A stretch of DNA of 64,000 bases from Microvenator marinus (GTDB lineage: Bacteria; Myxococcota_A; Bradymonadia; Bradymonadales; Bradymonadaceae), in the NCBI RefSeq assembly GCF_007993755.1, contig NZ_CP042467.1:4674001-4738000 (forward strand), written 5' to 3'. Both the position numbers and the translations under genes were made by a program. Shown here in pieces: positions 48,601 through 57,489 of the stretch; position 1 is the first letter of the stretch; each line of letters begins with the position of its first letter. The notes under the pieces were generated by a model. It saw nothing but the letters and a program-made list of their open reading frames with translations, did no database searches and was not told the origin of the DNA.

Positions 48601-48853
48601 GCGTGAGAGCTACCCGGCGCAGGCTACCATCTACACGCTCGCGATTACTCGGATGTTGGGGATTAACAATGCCGAGGACTTTGAGCGAAAGTTCGGTGGG
48701 TTCTACTATTTCTTTGTGCGCGGTATGAAACGTGCCGACGAAGGGGTCTACTACGAGCGTCCAACCTGGGAGATGGTGAGCACAATGGACGCTGAACTCG
48801 CCGGCTCCGATAGACATTCGTGGGCGGAACTCTTGGCAGGAGGTTGGAGATGA
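45614..48853 (+). CDS. recB: RecBCD beta subunit: UvrD-type helicase plus nuclease
   Basis: 1079 aa, slightly short for RecB (about 1180 in E. coli). Walker A is ASAGTGKT (residues 27-34). Other helicase motifs are VTFTRRAAADMKKRI, ALIDEFQDTDPVQW, YLIGDPKQSIYGFRGAD, MTIHASKGLQAHVVF and LYYVALTRA. The C-terminal nuclease has GFVDLLF and YFADWKTD (residues 974-981), then QATIYTL, so the active site is complete. It moves 3'-5' and cuts both strands until Chi. ATG 45614 overlaps the recC stop, and its own stop overlaps recD. Confidence 0.96.
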   Translation: MRYYRKPEILVPGPRSVSLDEHTVIEASAGTGKTYTLEHLYVSLILERGAKVEEILVVTFTRRAAADMKKRIRELLLKLVDPTTSQTRVRGQEEHYWEIGTQEVHRMQEALHAFDRAQISTIHTFAQNWLRRYAFETRQLFNGVLVDAEEVFERAYGELMREHFSVEPSNRVWLEAWYKACPAHTSPDEELMSTLKQVHESNAPVAPRFDEAGLQGLLRRLESGDSDSEFLNLVKTAVVQVFSPVVKDVIKRIKASQGLYTYDDMLSVLDEVVRRPSPNPLKDAMQNAYRYALIDEFQDTDPVQWRIFRTVFAGTGRHVVYLIGDPKQSIYGFRGADVQIYRKACEELLGERKPVRLSQNYRSTKEMIDAYNKIFEGYFSDPSTYPEPVSCARPRLTVTNSAGREPAITLLQSPKSALDPKQAMRESFAAEIARILGPEGLVVSDGEKTRRLKPSDIYVLARRGKDGVAIAESLRARGVPFAFYRQEGLFQTHEARDIASLLAAIADPRSRSLRRHALITPFFGVALHKVQSVDSVEGGWHQALLDQWQILARKRLYTILFDQILRTSGLIRRLVLLDSSERSLTNYEHLFELIAQEAGRREYEISDLATWMKRRVEGNMEDPDQDVNLQRLETDQSAVQIMTIHASKGLQAHVVFVYDEGSGGGHTGWKRFKREDGETGMFLAKNSAFDRDKEAYDQDENERLYYVALTRAISKLYLPDIAKKGAFYKQVVEHVLRQTPDAICFEFRPADAEEVAIPKAADFVKTLQSWEPPHTSTLATAGMSDNDVLELKKRVLQMASYSKLKANHTADTSELKVVDESEEIEEEEVQDPDAWGFIEPNHLPGGTKAGSMIHEVLEFVDFRFAASCSTAEQWSEDAKVKALVETTMQKYRFDVEAYWDDVIAMLWGTLHANVADGFDGWISPLSSLDTSRVKREVRFVFPIPEKGRASRRQTKGFAEGFVDLLFEHQGRMYFADWKTDVLEHGDYSRRKLARRVRESYPAQATIYTLAITRMLGINNAEDFERKFGGFYYFFVRGMKRADEGVYYERPTWEMVSTMDAELAGSDRHSWAELLAGGWR

Positions 48854-50844
48854 TGCATCCCGGAGGCACCCTTAGAGCGCGCCACGACGCGCGAATCCAA
48901 GAGACACCGTCGATCCTTGAGGCCCTTGGAATCGCCGTTCAAGCATGGCAGCTCGAACCAGCTCACGTCTACATGGCTGACCACGCCGTGGAGACGCTGG
49001 AGTTTCGCGCGCACGGTTTGCACGAGGACGCGGTGCTACTCCTTACGCTTCTTCTCATTTCTCGGTCGCAGGGAAGCACGTGTTTGGAGATTGGTGGGTC
49101 TATCGCGCTCTCTATTCTGGAGAATCTGGTAGCGGCGGGGGTTGGTCTGGTCGATGGCGCAAATGGGACGCGGCGCCGCCTTGAGCTCCGTCTGAAATCG
49201 GGTGGTTTTGGTAATCTGGTTTCGGCTCCCGGGGGATTCTCGCCAGTCATCGAGTCGGGCGGAAAGCTCTACCTTGAGCAGACGTGGCAAGGGGAATCGC
49301 GTCTTGTGAGCAGTATCGTCCAGAGGCTGAAGAGCGTTCGAAACGATGTGGACCCGGGCGCTTTTGAGCGCGCCTTCGACGAGGTCAAGGAGGCCCTACC
49401 GTTCCGCCTCAACGACGAACAGGTGCTCGCGATCAAGACCTGTGTGATGTCGAATTTCTCCGTGGTTTCTGGAGGACCGGGCACCGGGAAGACTACGGGT
49501 GTGGTGCTCTCGGCGCTACGTGTGCTGGTACGGCTTGGGTTTGATGCATCGAGCATCGCAATCGCAGCACCTACCGGTAAGGCTGCAAACCGAATGATGG
49601 AGGCGATTCGTGCGGGTATGCCTGATATCCACTTGAGCGAGTCTCTAGCCGACAGGCGCTTGGTTTCGGAGCTTCAGGAGGCGAGCACGATTCATAGGCT
49701 TTTGGGGTCCAAACCTTATTCGGGCGGATTTAGGTTTAACGCGCGCAATCGGCTCAAGGCGCGGGTGGTCATCATTGACGAAGCATCGATGATCGACCTC
49801 GACCTCATGAATGCTCTCTTTGACGCCATTGAGCCCGAAGCGCGCCTGATCCTCATCGGAGACCCCTTCCAACTACCCTCGGTCAATACCGGTGCGGTGT
49901 TTCGGGACCTTGTGAGTCTGAAAGAGATGGGCCTTCCTGCGGCCAGACTAGAGACGAGTCAACGCGCCAAAGACTCGGACGTGGGCGGTCGTGAAATCCT
50001 CAAGTTGGCTGCTGGGATCAACCAATCTGAGGTACTCGAGGCCCCAAAACAGATGGAAACGCTCGACGTGGTTTTCCAGGGCGTGCGCCATTTCTGCCCG
50101 AGCCCACAACCCGATTCCCCGGTCTATCAGCGCCAAGACCTCTATGCGTTTTTAGACCGCTGGTACGATGAGCATATCGATCTGAGTAAACGCCGAGCGC
50201 AATTACACAGGGACAGAACCACCTTTCAGGAGACCGATGAAGGTTTTACCCAGATCGTAGAACTTTTTGTGCACGACCTCTTCGAGCATTATGCAAAGTC
50301 CCGAATTCTCTGCCTCACTCAGGTTTACTCATCGGGCGCCAAAGCCATAAATAAGTTTATGCATCAGGCTTACGGACGTGCGCACAACCTCACTCAAGAC
50401 CTCTGGAAACAGCCGACGATTTGGGAAGGTGAGCCGGTAATGATGTTGCAGAATGACTATACGCTCGGGCTCTTTAATGGTGACCAGGGTATTGTTCTTT
50501 ACACGCTCCGACCGGGGGAGTCTCACGCCAAGAAGCGCGTGGTGTTCATGAATTCGAGCGGCACATACCGAACCGTGGATATTGGATTGATCCGCCACAA
50601 TATCGAGCTCTCTTATGCCATGACCATCCATAAATCTCAGGGCTCGGAGTATCAGAAGATCGCCGTGATCTTGCCTCCCGCGGACATCCCTTTGCTAACT
50701 CGTGAGATTCTCTACACGGGCGTGACCCGCGCAAAATCATCGGTCGCGCTTTTTGGCCCCTGGCCTTTGGTAGAGCTCGCTGCATCACGCCCAAATGCGC
50801 GTGTGTCCGGAATTCATGAACGAGTTGAGCGAAGTCTTGGTTGA
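48850..50844 (+). CDS. recD: RecBCD alpha subunit: SF1B helicase
   Basis: 664 aa from ATG 48850, which overlaps the recB stop (ATGA), with GGTTGGAG as the ribosome-binding site. The N-terminal 200 residues bind RecC in known complexes. Walker A is GGPGTGKT (residues 208-215), followed by IAAPTGKAANRM, VVIIDEASMIDLDLM, LILIGDPFQLPSV and AMTIHKSQGSEY with YTGVTRAK near the end. RecD is the 5'-3' motor of the complex. A caspase-like gene follows 54 nt downstream in the same direction. Confidence 0.95.
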   Translation: MMHPGGTLRARHDARIQETPSILEALGIAVQAWQLEPAHVYMADHAVETLEFRAHGLHEDAVLLLTLLLISRSQGSTCLEIGGSIALSILENLVAAGVGLVDGANGTRRRLELRLKSGGFGNLVSAPGGFSPVIESGGKLYLEQTWQGESRLVSSIVQRLKSVRNDVDPGAFERAFDEVKEALPFRLNDEQVLAIKTCVMSNFSVVSGGPGTGKTTGVVLSALRVLVRLGFDASSIAIAAPTGKAANRMMEAIRAGMPDIHLSESLADRRLVSELQEASTIHRLLGSKPYSGGFRFNARNRLKARVVIIDEASMIDLDLMNALFDAIEPEARLILIGDPFQLPSVNTGAVFRDLVSLKEMGLPAARLETSQRAKDSDVGGREILKLAAGINQSEVLEAPKQMETLDVVFQGVRHFCPSPQPDSPVYQRQDLYAFLDRWYDEHIDLSKRRAQLHRDRTTFQETDEGFTQIVELFVHDLFEHYAKSRILCLTQVYSSGAKAINKFMHQAYGRAHNLTQDLWKQPTIWEGEPVMMLQNDYTLGLFNGDQGIVLYTLRPGESHAKKRVVFMNSSGTYRTVDIGLIRHNIELSYAMTIHKSQGSEYQKIAVILPPADIPLLTREILYTGVTRAKSSVALFGPWPLVELAASRPNARVSGIHERVERSLG

Positions 50845-50898
50845 ATTTTTCGCAGGGCACGTTCGTATACATCGCGTAGCTAAACTCCGCGGTGACCC

Positions 50899-52449
50899 AT
50901 GAATTTACTTAGATTGCTAGCTCTATCTCTCCTATTGGCGCCGCTGAGCGCCAACGCGTGGCCCGAACTTCCCCCACCCGAGGCCCTTGAAAAAACGGGG
51001 GCAAATGACGTGGCTCTCTTGATCGGGGTTGAAGACTACGCCTACCTACCGGATATCCCCGGCGCAAAACGAAATGTAGATGATTGGGAAAAGTACCTAA
51101 CCAAGAGTCTCGGAGTGCCTCATGTGGTGACTCTGCGAGACGCCGATGTCACTCGAGAAGAGATCCTTGCGCAGGCCAAGAGGCTTACGGAACAAGAGGG
51201 GGTGGGCACGCTGTGGATCGTCTTCGTGGGCCATGGCGCAACGGATACCAAAGGTGATGGAGCACTCCTCGGTGTGGACGCCCAGAACAATGTCAGGAGC
51301 GTCGACGCCCGCTCCGTAAAACGAAGCGAAGTGCTAAGTGTTTTGGCTCAAGGAAAACAGGCCAAGACGGTGGCCGTACTAGACACTTGCTTTAGCGGTC
51401 TTTCGCCTCAGGGCGAGCATCTGGTGCCGGGAACGCAGCCCGTGGTGCCATTGAGACCTTTGGAGGTTCCGGCCAATACGCTCGTGTTCACCGCGGCGGC
51501 GTCTGATCAGGTGGCCGGGCCATTGCCTGGTGCTGAGCGCCCCGCCTATTCCTATCTACTCTTGGGAGCGCTCCACGGTTGGGCCGACCAGGGCGACGGG
51601 CAGCTAACGGCAATGGAGGCTCATGAGTTCACCACACGTCAACTCTCCAAGGCCGTGGGACGAACTCAAACTCCAGGGTTTTGGGGAGACGGACAAAGTG
51701 TGTTGGTCAAAGGTGAGCTGGTCGCGTATCAGCCAGAGTCGTCGCTATGGTCAAACTCGCCAAGTTCAGTGGCTCAGGCGGCCTCGGAGCAAAAATCGGA
51801 GCCCTTGGCAACCACGCAAGACGCGAGCGTAAAACGCGAAGTTCAGACTGACCAGCCGAAGCCCGATTCGTGGGATAGTGCGTACTATTTCGGTGCCTTC
51901 GGAGGCATTGGCTTTGAGGTTAAGAACGAAGTGACGGTGCCGTGGGTGGGCGCGAGGCTCGGTGCAAAGACGGCTGATTTTGGGCCATTCTCGTTGAGGA
52001 GCGGCGTGGAGGTCGCCTGGACGCAGGCGCGAAATCCCAGGTGGTCAGACCTACAAGGCGGGCTGGATCAACTCTCGGCCGAAACCGATACGCCGACGTG
52101 GCGCGTCAATGACGGCGATAAATACCACCGGATTAGCATCGCCGCAGGGCCCGGTCTTTCTTGGAGAAACAAAACCGGCCCGGGAGATTTTCATGATTTT
52201 GTGGTGGGAATCGATGCCGTAGGAGGCGTGCAGTTCTCGCCCGCTGGGCGCTGCGTGAAGTGGTCGGCGAATTCGGAGACTTTTGAGGCCGACTGCGAGC
52301 GGAACGAGGATGTGCCCGCGCTCGTCACAGCCGGTCTCAGAGGGAGCGTTCATTGGAATTATCTGAGTTTGGGAATGGCACTAGATGCCGTGCCGGCTAC
52401 GGGCGAGCTCTTTCTAGGAGCAACGCTTGGGTTCTCGCTAGACCCTTGA
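50899..52449 (+). CDS. Second exported caspase-like protease with C-terminal beta-barrel-like domain
   Basis: 516 aa. The signal peptide is MNLLRLLALSLLLAPLSANA. The C14/caspase domain (about residues 36-280) begins DVALLIGVEDYAYLPDIPGAK, with catalytic His112 in IVFVGHGA and Cys164 in VAVLDTCFSG. After a charged linker, residues about 330-516 alternate short beta segments (YYFGAFGGIGFEV, PWVGARLGAKT) and end ELFLGATLGFSLDP, as outer-membrane proteins do. The architecture equals that of 6675-8381, but no sigma factor is adjacent. It follows recD by 54 nt; I see no strong terminator between them, so read-through from the rec operon is possible. Confidence 0.8.
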   Translation: MNLLRLLALSLLLAPLSANAWPELPPPEALEKTGANDVALLIGVEDYAYLPDIPGAKRNVDDWEKYLTKSLGVPHVVTLRDADVTREEILAQAKRLTEQEGVGTLWIVFVGHGATDTKGDGALLGVDAQNNVRSVDARSVKRSEVLSVLAQGKQAKTVAVLDTCFSGLSPQGEHLVPGTQPVVPLRPLEVPANTLVFTAAASDQVAGPLPGAERPAYSYLLLGALHGWADQGDGQLTAMEAHEFTTRQLSKAVGRTQTPGFWGDGQSVLVKGELVAYQPESSLWSNSPSSVAQAASEQKSEPLATTQDASVKREVQTDQPKPDSWDSAYYFGAFGGIGFEVKNEVTVPWVGARLGAKTADFGPFSLRSGVEVAWTQARNPRWSDLQGGLDQLSAETDTPTWRVNDGDKYHRISIAAGPGLSWRNKTGPGDFHDFVVGIDAVGGVQFSPAGRCVKWSANSETFEADCERNEDVPALVTAGLRGSVHWNYLSLGMALDAVPATGELFLGATLGFSLDP

Positions 52450-52451
52450 GA

Positions 52452-53159
52452 TCAGGTCGCGACGTTATCGATAGAGTAGAGCGCGCCGGTCTTGATGATC
52501 ACCTCTTCGTGGTTCTCGAACTCCACCGTAATCTGCATGGTTCCCGAGTTGCGGAACGCACCAGACTCGTCTTCGAGGAATTCATAAGGATTTGCTGGAC
52601 CTTGGAACTGAATCCTAAGCGTGCGTGATTCTTCGGCCTGAAGCGACTCGGGAGCTGGCTCGCTGTTTTCAGCATCTACTACGCTTTCCAATGGTAGGTC
52701 GGCCAGGAATTCACCATCCGAGTTGTAGATGGAGAGTTTGCTCACGGTCATTCCCAGCGCCTCAGCGGTACCGAGGTTGTCCAACTTGATAGTGAGCTGT
52801 GCAGGCTCACACATCGAGATTCCACAGTTTGGAGAGTCTTCGGCGCAATCTCCGGCCCAAAGACCTGCGCCATCTTCCCCTGATGGCTCTGGCGCGCCTG
52901 AGCGAGCTCCAGAATCGGGCGTGTATCCCTCGTCCTCGCAACCCGTGTAGTTTCCGAGGTGTCCGCTCACGAACATCCCTGTGACGTCTACATTCGGGTC
53001 AACCTGAACGTTATTGTTGTTCTGGTTGTTTTGGTTGTTCTGATTATTCTGATTATTTTGGTTCTCAATCAGTTCCCAGTTCTCTTTCTCGTCGGCTCCC
53101 AAACATGCCATGGACATGGTTGCTGCTAAAAGAATGGTAAATAATGGTAAATGACGCAT
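52452..53159 (-). CDS. Lipoprotein with Asn/Gln repeat linker
   Basis: 235 aa. AAGGAG precedes ATG 53159. The signal MRHLPLFTILLAATMSMAC ends in a lipobox. A run of NNQ units (53010-53065) tethers a domain with four Cys residues (CEDEGYTPD, GDCAEDSPNCGISMC) and a beta-rich C-terminal part (PAQLTIKLDNLGTAEALGMTV, ESRTLRIQFQGP) like a CARDB or Ig-type fold. The function is unknown. It starts 32 nt after the cytochrome gene stop and is probably in its operon; it converges on the caspase gene, 2 nt apart. Confidence 0.72.
   Translation of the reverse strand: MRHLPLFTILLAATMSMACLGADEKENWELIENQNNQNNQNNQNNQNNNNVQVDPNVDVTGMFVSGHLGNYTGCEDEGYTPDSGARSGAPEPSGEDGAGLWAGDCAEDSPNCGISMCEPAQLTIKLDNLGTAEALGMTVSKLSIYNSDGEFLADLPLESVVDAENSEPAPESLQAEESRTLRIQFQGPANPYEFLEDESGAFRNSGTMQITVEFENHEEVIIKTGALYSIDNVAT
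53010..53065 (-). repeat. 9-bp in-frame repeat encoding Asn-Asn-Gln
   Basis: Five near-identical 9-bp units (AACAACCAG/AATAATCAG variants) in the lipoprotein linker. Unit number can change by slippage without a frameshift. Confidence 0.85.
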
Positions 53160-53190
53160 GATGTGCTCCTTATTCTAACGTTAACATTAA

Positions 53191-54378
53191 CTACAAAGTG
53201 TTGAGGAATTTAATAAGTTCCTCGCGTTCTCTCTCTTTAAGGACTTGGCCGCTCGGGTGCCCACCCAAGAGTGCCTCGTCCAAGTTCGTCGCGCTTCCAT
53301 CGCTGAAAAGCCGCTCTGAATCCGATACCCCAATGAGTGACGGAATCTTGAAAAACCCAGTTCCACGCGAGCCAGACTCTGTGGCCATCGGGTTGGCGTT
53401 GAGCCCTTGTGCGTCGATCAGGCCGCCGGAATACCCGCGGTCCGGCACATGGCAAGACGCACAATTCGCCATAAACACCGCTTTGCCCTGCGCTTCTGAA
53501 TCCGCCTTCGGTTCGTGTTCGAGCGAGTAGACGTACATCGCGAGCGCCCAGGTCAGAGTGCGCGATGGCCGCGCCATCATCGCGTGTCCTTCGATGTATT
53601 GGGTCTCAAATCGAATGGCGAGGGCGGTCGGCGAGCTGAGCTCGATAGCGCCGGATTTATTGATGTGCGTTTGCTTGTCCAGACCCCAGAGGTGCGGAAT
53701 TGTAAGCGGATCGTCCACAAAATCGTCGGTGACGTCCACGGCTCCAGGTCCCCAGCCGAGTCCTTCGCTGAAGTCTCGTCCAACCCACTGACCGAAGTCG
53801 TGGCGCGCTTTTCCGAGGTCGATCTTATGATTGGCCTGTCCTGCCGTCCCGTTAGCTCCGTGACAGGCGCCACACGTAATACCCATGCGCTCATTGCCGG
53901 TCACGTCCACAAATCTGACCACGCCTCGCATATTACCTTCAGCGTCCGCCTCAATACCGTAACTCTCCCAAGTCTCCGGTCTTTCAGCCAACCACTCGAG
54001 GTAGGTGTCGCGGCGCATCGGCATGTCCCAGAACACGCGCTCTCCGAGCTCCAACCACTCATCTTGCGTTGTCGGCTTGGCCTCTTCGAAGCTGATGGTC
54101 CGTGGATTTTCGCCCACTCGCTCGACCTCAAAGCTCATCTCAGGGAGGAAGTCCCAACCCATGTTCGGGAGCGCGTAGGCCTCAAGGCGTTTTCTGGCGT
54201 AGGGGAGCTCGGGCATCCAGAGCGAATCCTCGAGTGCGGCACGTCTAAATGACTGGTCCTCAAGGTAGGAGTCGGCATGTTGCGCCATCCACTCCACCGG
54301 TTCTTGCGGGGACTTTGGCTCTTCGGTAGCTGCGCCACAGGCGCTTAAGAAGAGGGATATGGCGAGTAGTCGAATCAT
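53191..54378 (-). CDS. Dihaem c-type cytochrome lipoprotein
   Basis: 395 aa. I prefer ATG 54378 (MIRLLAISLFLSAC, lipobox); an ATG 18 nt upstream only adds six residues. There are two haem sites, CGACH (middle) and CASCH (C-terminal half), with later Met residues that could be axial ligands. The middle region (ERMGITCGACHGANGTAGQANHKIDLGKARHDFG) and DPLTIPHLWGLDKQTHI resemble dihaem cytochrome c peroxidase/MauG-like proteins, but the match is loose. It acts on the outer side of the membrane in electron transfer. Neither start has a strong ribosome-binding site. The Asn/Gln-repeat lipoprotein lies downstream. Confidence 0.82.
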   Translation of the reverse strand: MIRLLAISLFLSACGAATEEPKSPQEPVEWMAQHADSYLEDQSFRRAALEDSLWMPELPYARKRLEAYALPNMGWDFLPEMSFEVERVGENPRTISFEEAKPTTQDEWLELGERVFWDMPMRRDTYLEWLAERPETWESYGIEADAEGNMRGVVRFVDVTGNERMGITCGACHGANGTAGQANHKIDLGKARHDFGQWVGRDFSEGLGWGPGAVDVTDDFVDDPLTIPHLWGLDKQTHINKSGAIELSSPTALAIRFETQYIEGHAMMARPSRTLTWALAMYVYSLEHEPKADSEAQGKAVFMANCASCHVPDRGYSGGLIDAQGLNANPMATESGSRGTGFFKIPSLIGVSDSERLFSDGSATNLDEALLGGHPSGQVLKEREREELIKFLNTL

Positions 54379-54612
54379 GTGACTAGTGTAGAGCATGATC
54401 GGTGCCAGAGTCTCTAAAGTCTGTGCACATTGGCTAAAGCCTAGGTGTTGCGAGGGTCTTAGGCGCTTCTGGTCTCACAAAATTGTGGTGGTAATCTTCA
54501 AGGACTCAGATTTTTGAGAGGTGCATCTGACTGATACACAGATTTTTGGACTCGAAAAAATCGAACGCTCAGTGTAGCTTGCACCCATAACTCGCAAATA
54601 GAGGGGATCTCT

Positions 54613-55494
54613 ATGTACACACTCAGGGCCGAACTAGAACGTGGCCAATATGTTCCCGGGGAATTGATTCGGGGCAGAATCAAGATCATTGCTGAAGAAG
54701 ATATCGAGCACATGACCGTCAAGGTGGGGCCCGAATGGAAAGTTCAGGGCTTTTACACGGATGAAGTCTGGGTGAATAAGCACACCGTGTGGGACGGACC
54801 GGTCTCCAAAGGTGAACATATCGTTCCGTTTTCTGGCACCACCCCCAACGGTCCATTCTCGACGAAAGGAACGAATATCGAAATCAAGTCATTCATCGTC
54901 GTGGATGCAGATGCCGGTGGCATTCGGTTCTTGGGCCAGCCGGGAAAGCGTCGCCTTCAGGTTCTTTTTGACCTTGAGCCGGGACCGATTACGGAGATGC
55001 CGGGGCATTACAGAGTCGCCCTAAATATGGTTGAGAAGGCCACCATTTTCGAGTCCATGCTCCTCATGTTCCGAAGGACGATGGACTACAAGTTTGAGAT
55101 TGAGCCCTCGAACTTTCCACCTAACGAGGTGACGCCGTTTGAAGTGCGCTTTACGCCTTCGAAGAACTTCGAGGCAAAGAACATGAGGTTCCATATTATC
55201 GGAACGGAGTGGTTTAAGGTGCCGAGACACAATGATCGTGGTCTTCAACGAAATTACTGGAGAAAGGCGACTGGCCTCGTCATCGCCGTGGACCTCAACT
55301 TCGGCACCAATAATTTTGAGGCCGGTCGTACCTACGTGGGGCGTGGCGAGTTCTTGGCACCGGGTGTCTGCTCAGCGTCGTTTAGCAGTAATAGGTTTGA
55401 ATGGGTGGCACGCCTTCAATTCGTTGGCGACTATACCATCGACCATTCAGAAATCATTTCGGTGAATCCGCCTCTCTCTCCGTTTTCGCTCTGA
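54613..55494 (+). CDS. Arrestin-fold-like protein
   Basis: 293 aa, with a GAGGGG ribosome-binding site before ATG 54613. There is no signal or membrane segment. The N-terminal half starts LRAELERGQYVPGELIRGRIKI, a hallmark of arrestin/Spo0M-type beta sandwiches (G..V.G.I.I), and includes KGEHIVPFSGTTP. The second half has PSNFPPNEVTPFEVRFTP and ends WVARLQFVGDYTIDHSEIISV, as arrestin C-domains do. Bacterial members bind partners at membranes or act as scaffolds; the role here is unknown. It stands alone between the cytochrome gene and argS. Confidence 0.55.
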   Translation: MYTLRAELERGQYVPGELIRGRIKIIAEEDIEHMTVKVGPEWKVQGFYTDEVWVNKHTVWDGPVSKGEHIVPFSGTTPNGPFSTKGTNIEIKSFIVVDADAGGIRFLGQPGKRRLQVLFDLEPGPITEMPGHYRVALNMVEKATIFESMLLMFRRTMDYKFEIEPSNFPPNEVTPFEVRFTPSKNFEAKNMRFHIIGTEWFKVPRHNDRGLQRNYWRKATGLVIAVDLNFGTNNFEAGRTYVGRGEFLAPGVCSASFSSNRFEWVARLQFVGDYTIDHSEIISVNPPLSPFSL

Positions 55495-55573
55495 GTCCAC
55501 ACAGTACTCAGTCTTGACGTCCAGTCTGGCTTAACATTAGATTCCGCGCTCCTTGGCCCCGACCGGAGCACCT

Positions 55574-57487
55574 ATGAACGTTCAAGAAATCGAAGCCTAT
55601 CTCAATGCGCTCAAAGACAATGGTCTAAAGTCGCTTGGCGTAGACGCCGAAACAGCGGAGTCCATCAAGCTTGCACCCTCTCCGAACCTCGAGATGGGCG
55701 ATGTGGGCTTCCCGTGTTTTGCGCTCGCGAAGAGCTTACGCAAAGGACCACCACAAATCGCGGCCGAGCTTGCGGCCACGATTCAAGCGTCGCTCCAAGA
55801 TGAGCTCGTGGCTGAAGCTCTGGCGGTCGGGCCCTATGTGAACTTCAGGTACAATCCGGCTAAATTGGCGGCCATCGTCGTGGGCGAGGCGCTTGCGAAG
55901 GGTGCGGATTACGGGCGCGATGTGGCGAAGAATCCGTCACACTTCATGGTGGAATACTCTGCCCCCAACACCAACAAACCTCAGCACTTGGGGCACGTGC
56001 GTAACAACTTGCTCGGTGCCGCAGTCTCCAAGATTTTGGGGTTTGCAGGAAATCGTGTCACTCGCGTCAACCTCATCAACGACCGTGGTATCCATATCTG
56101 CAAATCCATGCTCGCCTACAAGCTTTTTGGCGAAGGCGAAACGCCGGAATCCTCGGGAATCAAAGGGGACCATCTCGTCGGTAAGTACTACGTGCGTTTT
56201 GAAAACGCGTTCCAAGACGAGTACAGCGCGTGGTTGGAAACTGGTGTTGCGGCCGATCGATTCGAGACGTGGAAAGCGGCTCAGCCTGCTAAAGAAATCG
56301 CCGGTCTAGAAGATTCTGACCTTCAGAAACGTTTCAGGAAAGACTTCAAAGATACCTACTTCAACACCGAGAGCAGCCTCGGCGCCCAGGCGCGCGAGAT
56401 GTTGTTGGCGTGGGAAGCCGGGGACACCGCGGTGGTGGAACTCTGGAAGACCATGAATAGCTGGGTCTTCAAAGGGTTCGATCAAACCTATGAGCGCCTC
56501 GGCGTTGGGTTCGACAAAGTTTATTACGAGTCCCAGACCTATCTCTTGGGCAAGGACCTGGTGCTCAAAGGGCTTCAAGACCAGAAGTTCAAGCAGCTCG
56601 ATGATGGCGCCATCGTTTGCGATATGGAGCCTCTTGGACTTCAGGGTCAGAAGGTCTTGCTACGCCGCGATGGAACCTCCGTGTACATGACTCAGGACCT
56701 CGGAACGGCGATGGCTCGTTTTGATGAGCACGCGATCGACAATATGGTCTACGTGGTCGGAGACGAGCAGGACTATCATTTCCAAGTCCTATTCAAGATT
56801 TTGGAAGTCTTGAGGCCTGAGTTGGCGGGCAAGTTGGAACACCTCTCGTACGGCATGGTCTTGTTGCCGGAAGGCAAGATGAAGAGCCGCGAGGGCAAGG
56901 TGGTCGATGCGGATGACCTCATGGACTATATGACCGAGATTGCCGCGGAAGCTATTCAGGAGCGTCACGAAGTCTCGGCTGAAGAGGTTGAGAAACGTGC
57001 GCCTGTCATCGGGTTTGCGGCGCTCAAGTACTTCATTCTGGACTACCATCCGCGCTCATCGATCCAGTACGACCCGGCAAAATCCATCGAGTTTGAGGGC
57101 CGAACAGGGCCCTATTGCCTCTACTCCTACGCGCGCATTCAGTCCATCAAGCGCAAGAGCGGAGGTTGGCCAGAGCTGAGCGCAGACCAAGAGCTTGCCG
57201 CACTCTCGGCGCTCGGAACGGAGCTGGAAATGGCCGTGGTGCGTGAGCTCAAGGAGTGGCCTTCGATCGTAGAACTGGCTGCGCGCCAGCTTGACCCGAG
57301 CAAGGTAACCGAACACGCTCACAAGCTCGCAAAGACCTTCAGCACGCTCTACAACGACGCAGGCCATAAGGTCCTCGAGGCTGAAGAGACTCGCCGAAAC
57401 GGCCTTCTTCTCTTAGCTAAGGCTGTGGCCGAATGTATCAAGACAAGTCTCGAACTCGTGGGCATTCAGACTCTGGACGAGATGTAG
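55574..57487 (+). CDS. argS: Arginyl-tRNA synthetase
   Basis: 637 aa. ATG 55574 follows CGGAG; a TTG at 55553 is less likely. The N-terminal additional domain is visible (LAPSPNLEMGDVGFPCFALAK). The HIGH motif appears as NTNKPQHLGHVRNN, KMSKS as EGKMKSREGKVV, and the anticodon-binding domain lies at the C-terminus (GRTGPYCLYSYARIQSI). It charges tRNA-Arg with arginine. Three nucleotides separate it from the convergent DUF218 gene. Confidence 0.96.
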   Translation: MNVQEIEAYLNALKDNGLKSLGVDAETAESIKLAPSPNLEMGDVGFPCFALAKSLRKGPPQIAAELAATIQASLQDELVAEALAVGPYVNFRYNPAKLAAIVVGEALAKGADYGRDVAKNPSHFMVEYSAPNTNKPQHLGHVRNNLLGAAVSKILGFAGNRVTRVNLINDRGIHICKSMLAYKLFGEGETPESSGIKGDHLVGKYYVRFENAFQDEYSAWLETGVAADRFETWKAAQPAKEIAGLEDSDLQKRFRKDFKDTYFNTESSLGAQAREMLLAWEAGDTAVVELWKTMNSWVFKGFDQTYERLGVGFDKVYYESQTYLLGKDLVLKGLQDQKFKQLDDGAIVCDMEPLGLQGQKVLLRRDGTSVYMTQDLGTAMARFDEHAIDNMVYVVGDEQDYHFQVLFKILEVLRPELAGKLEHLSYGMVLLPEGKMKSREGKVVDADDLMDYMTEIAAEAIQERHEVSAEEVEKRAPVIGFAALKYFILDYHPRSSIQYDPAKSIEFEGRTGPYCLYSYARIQSIKRKSGGWPELSADQELAALSALGTELEMAVVRELKEWPSIVELAARQLDPSKVTEHAHKLAKTFSTLYNDAGHKVLEAEETRRNGLLLLAKAVAECIKTSLELVGIQTLDEM

Positions 57488-57489
57488 GA

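Noticed and set aside
42243-52449. RecBCD plus caspase as a phage-defence island
   Set aside because: The caspase has a signal peptide and barrel-like tail, so it is outside the cytoplasm, and no defence gene markers are present; adjacency alone is not enough.
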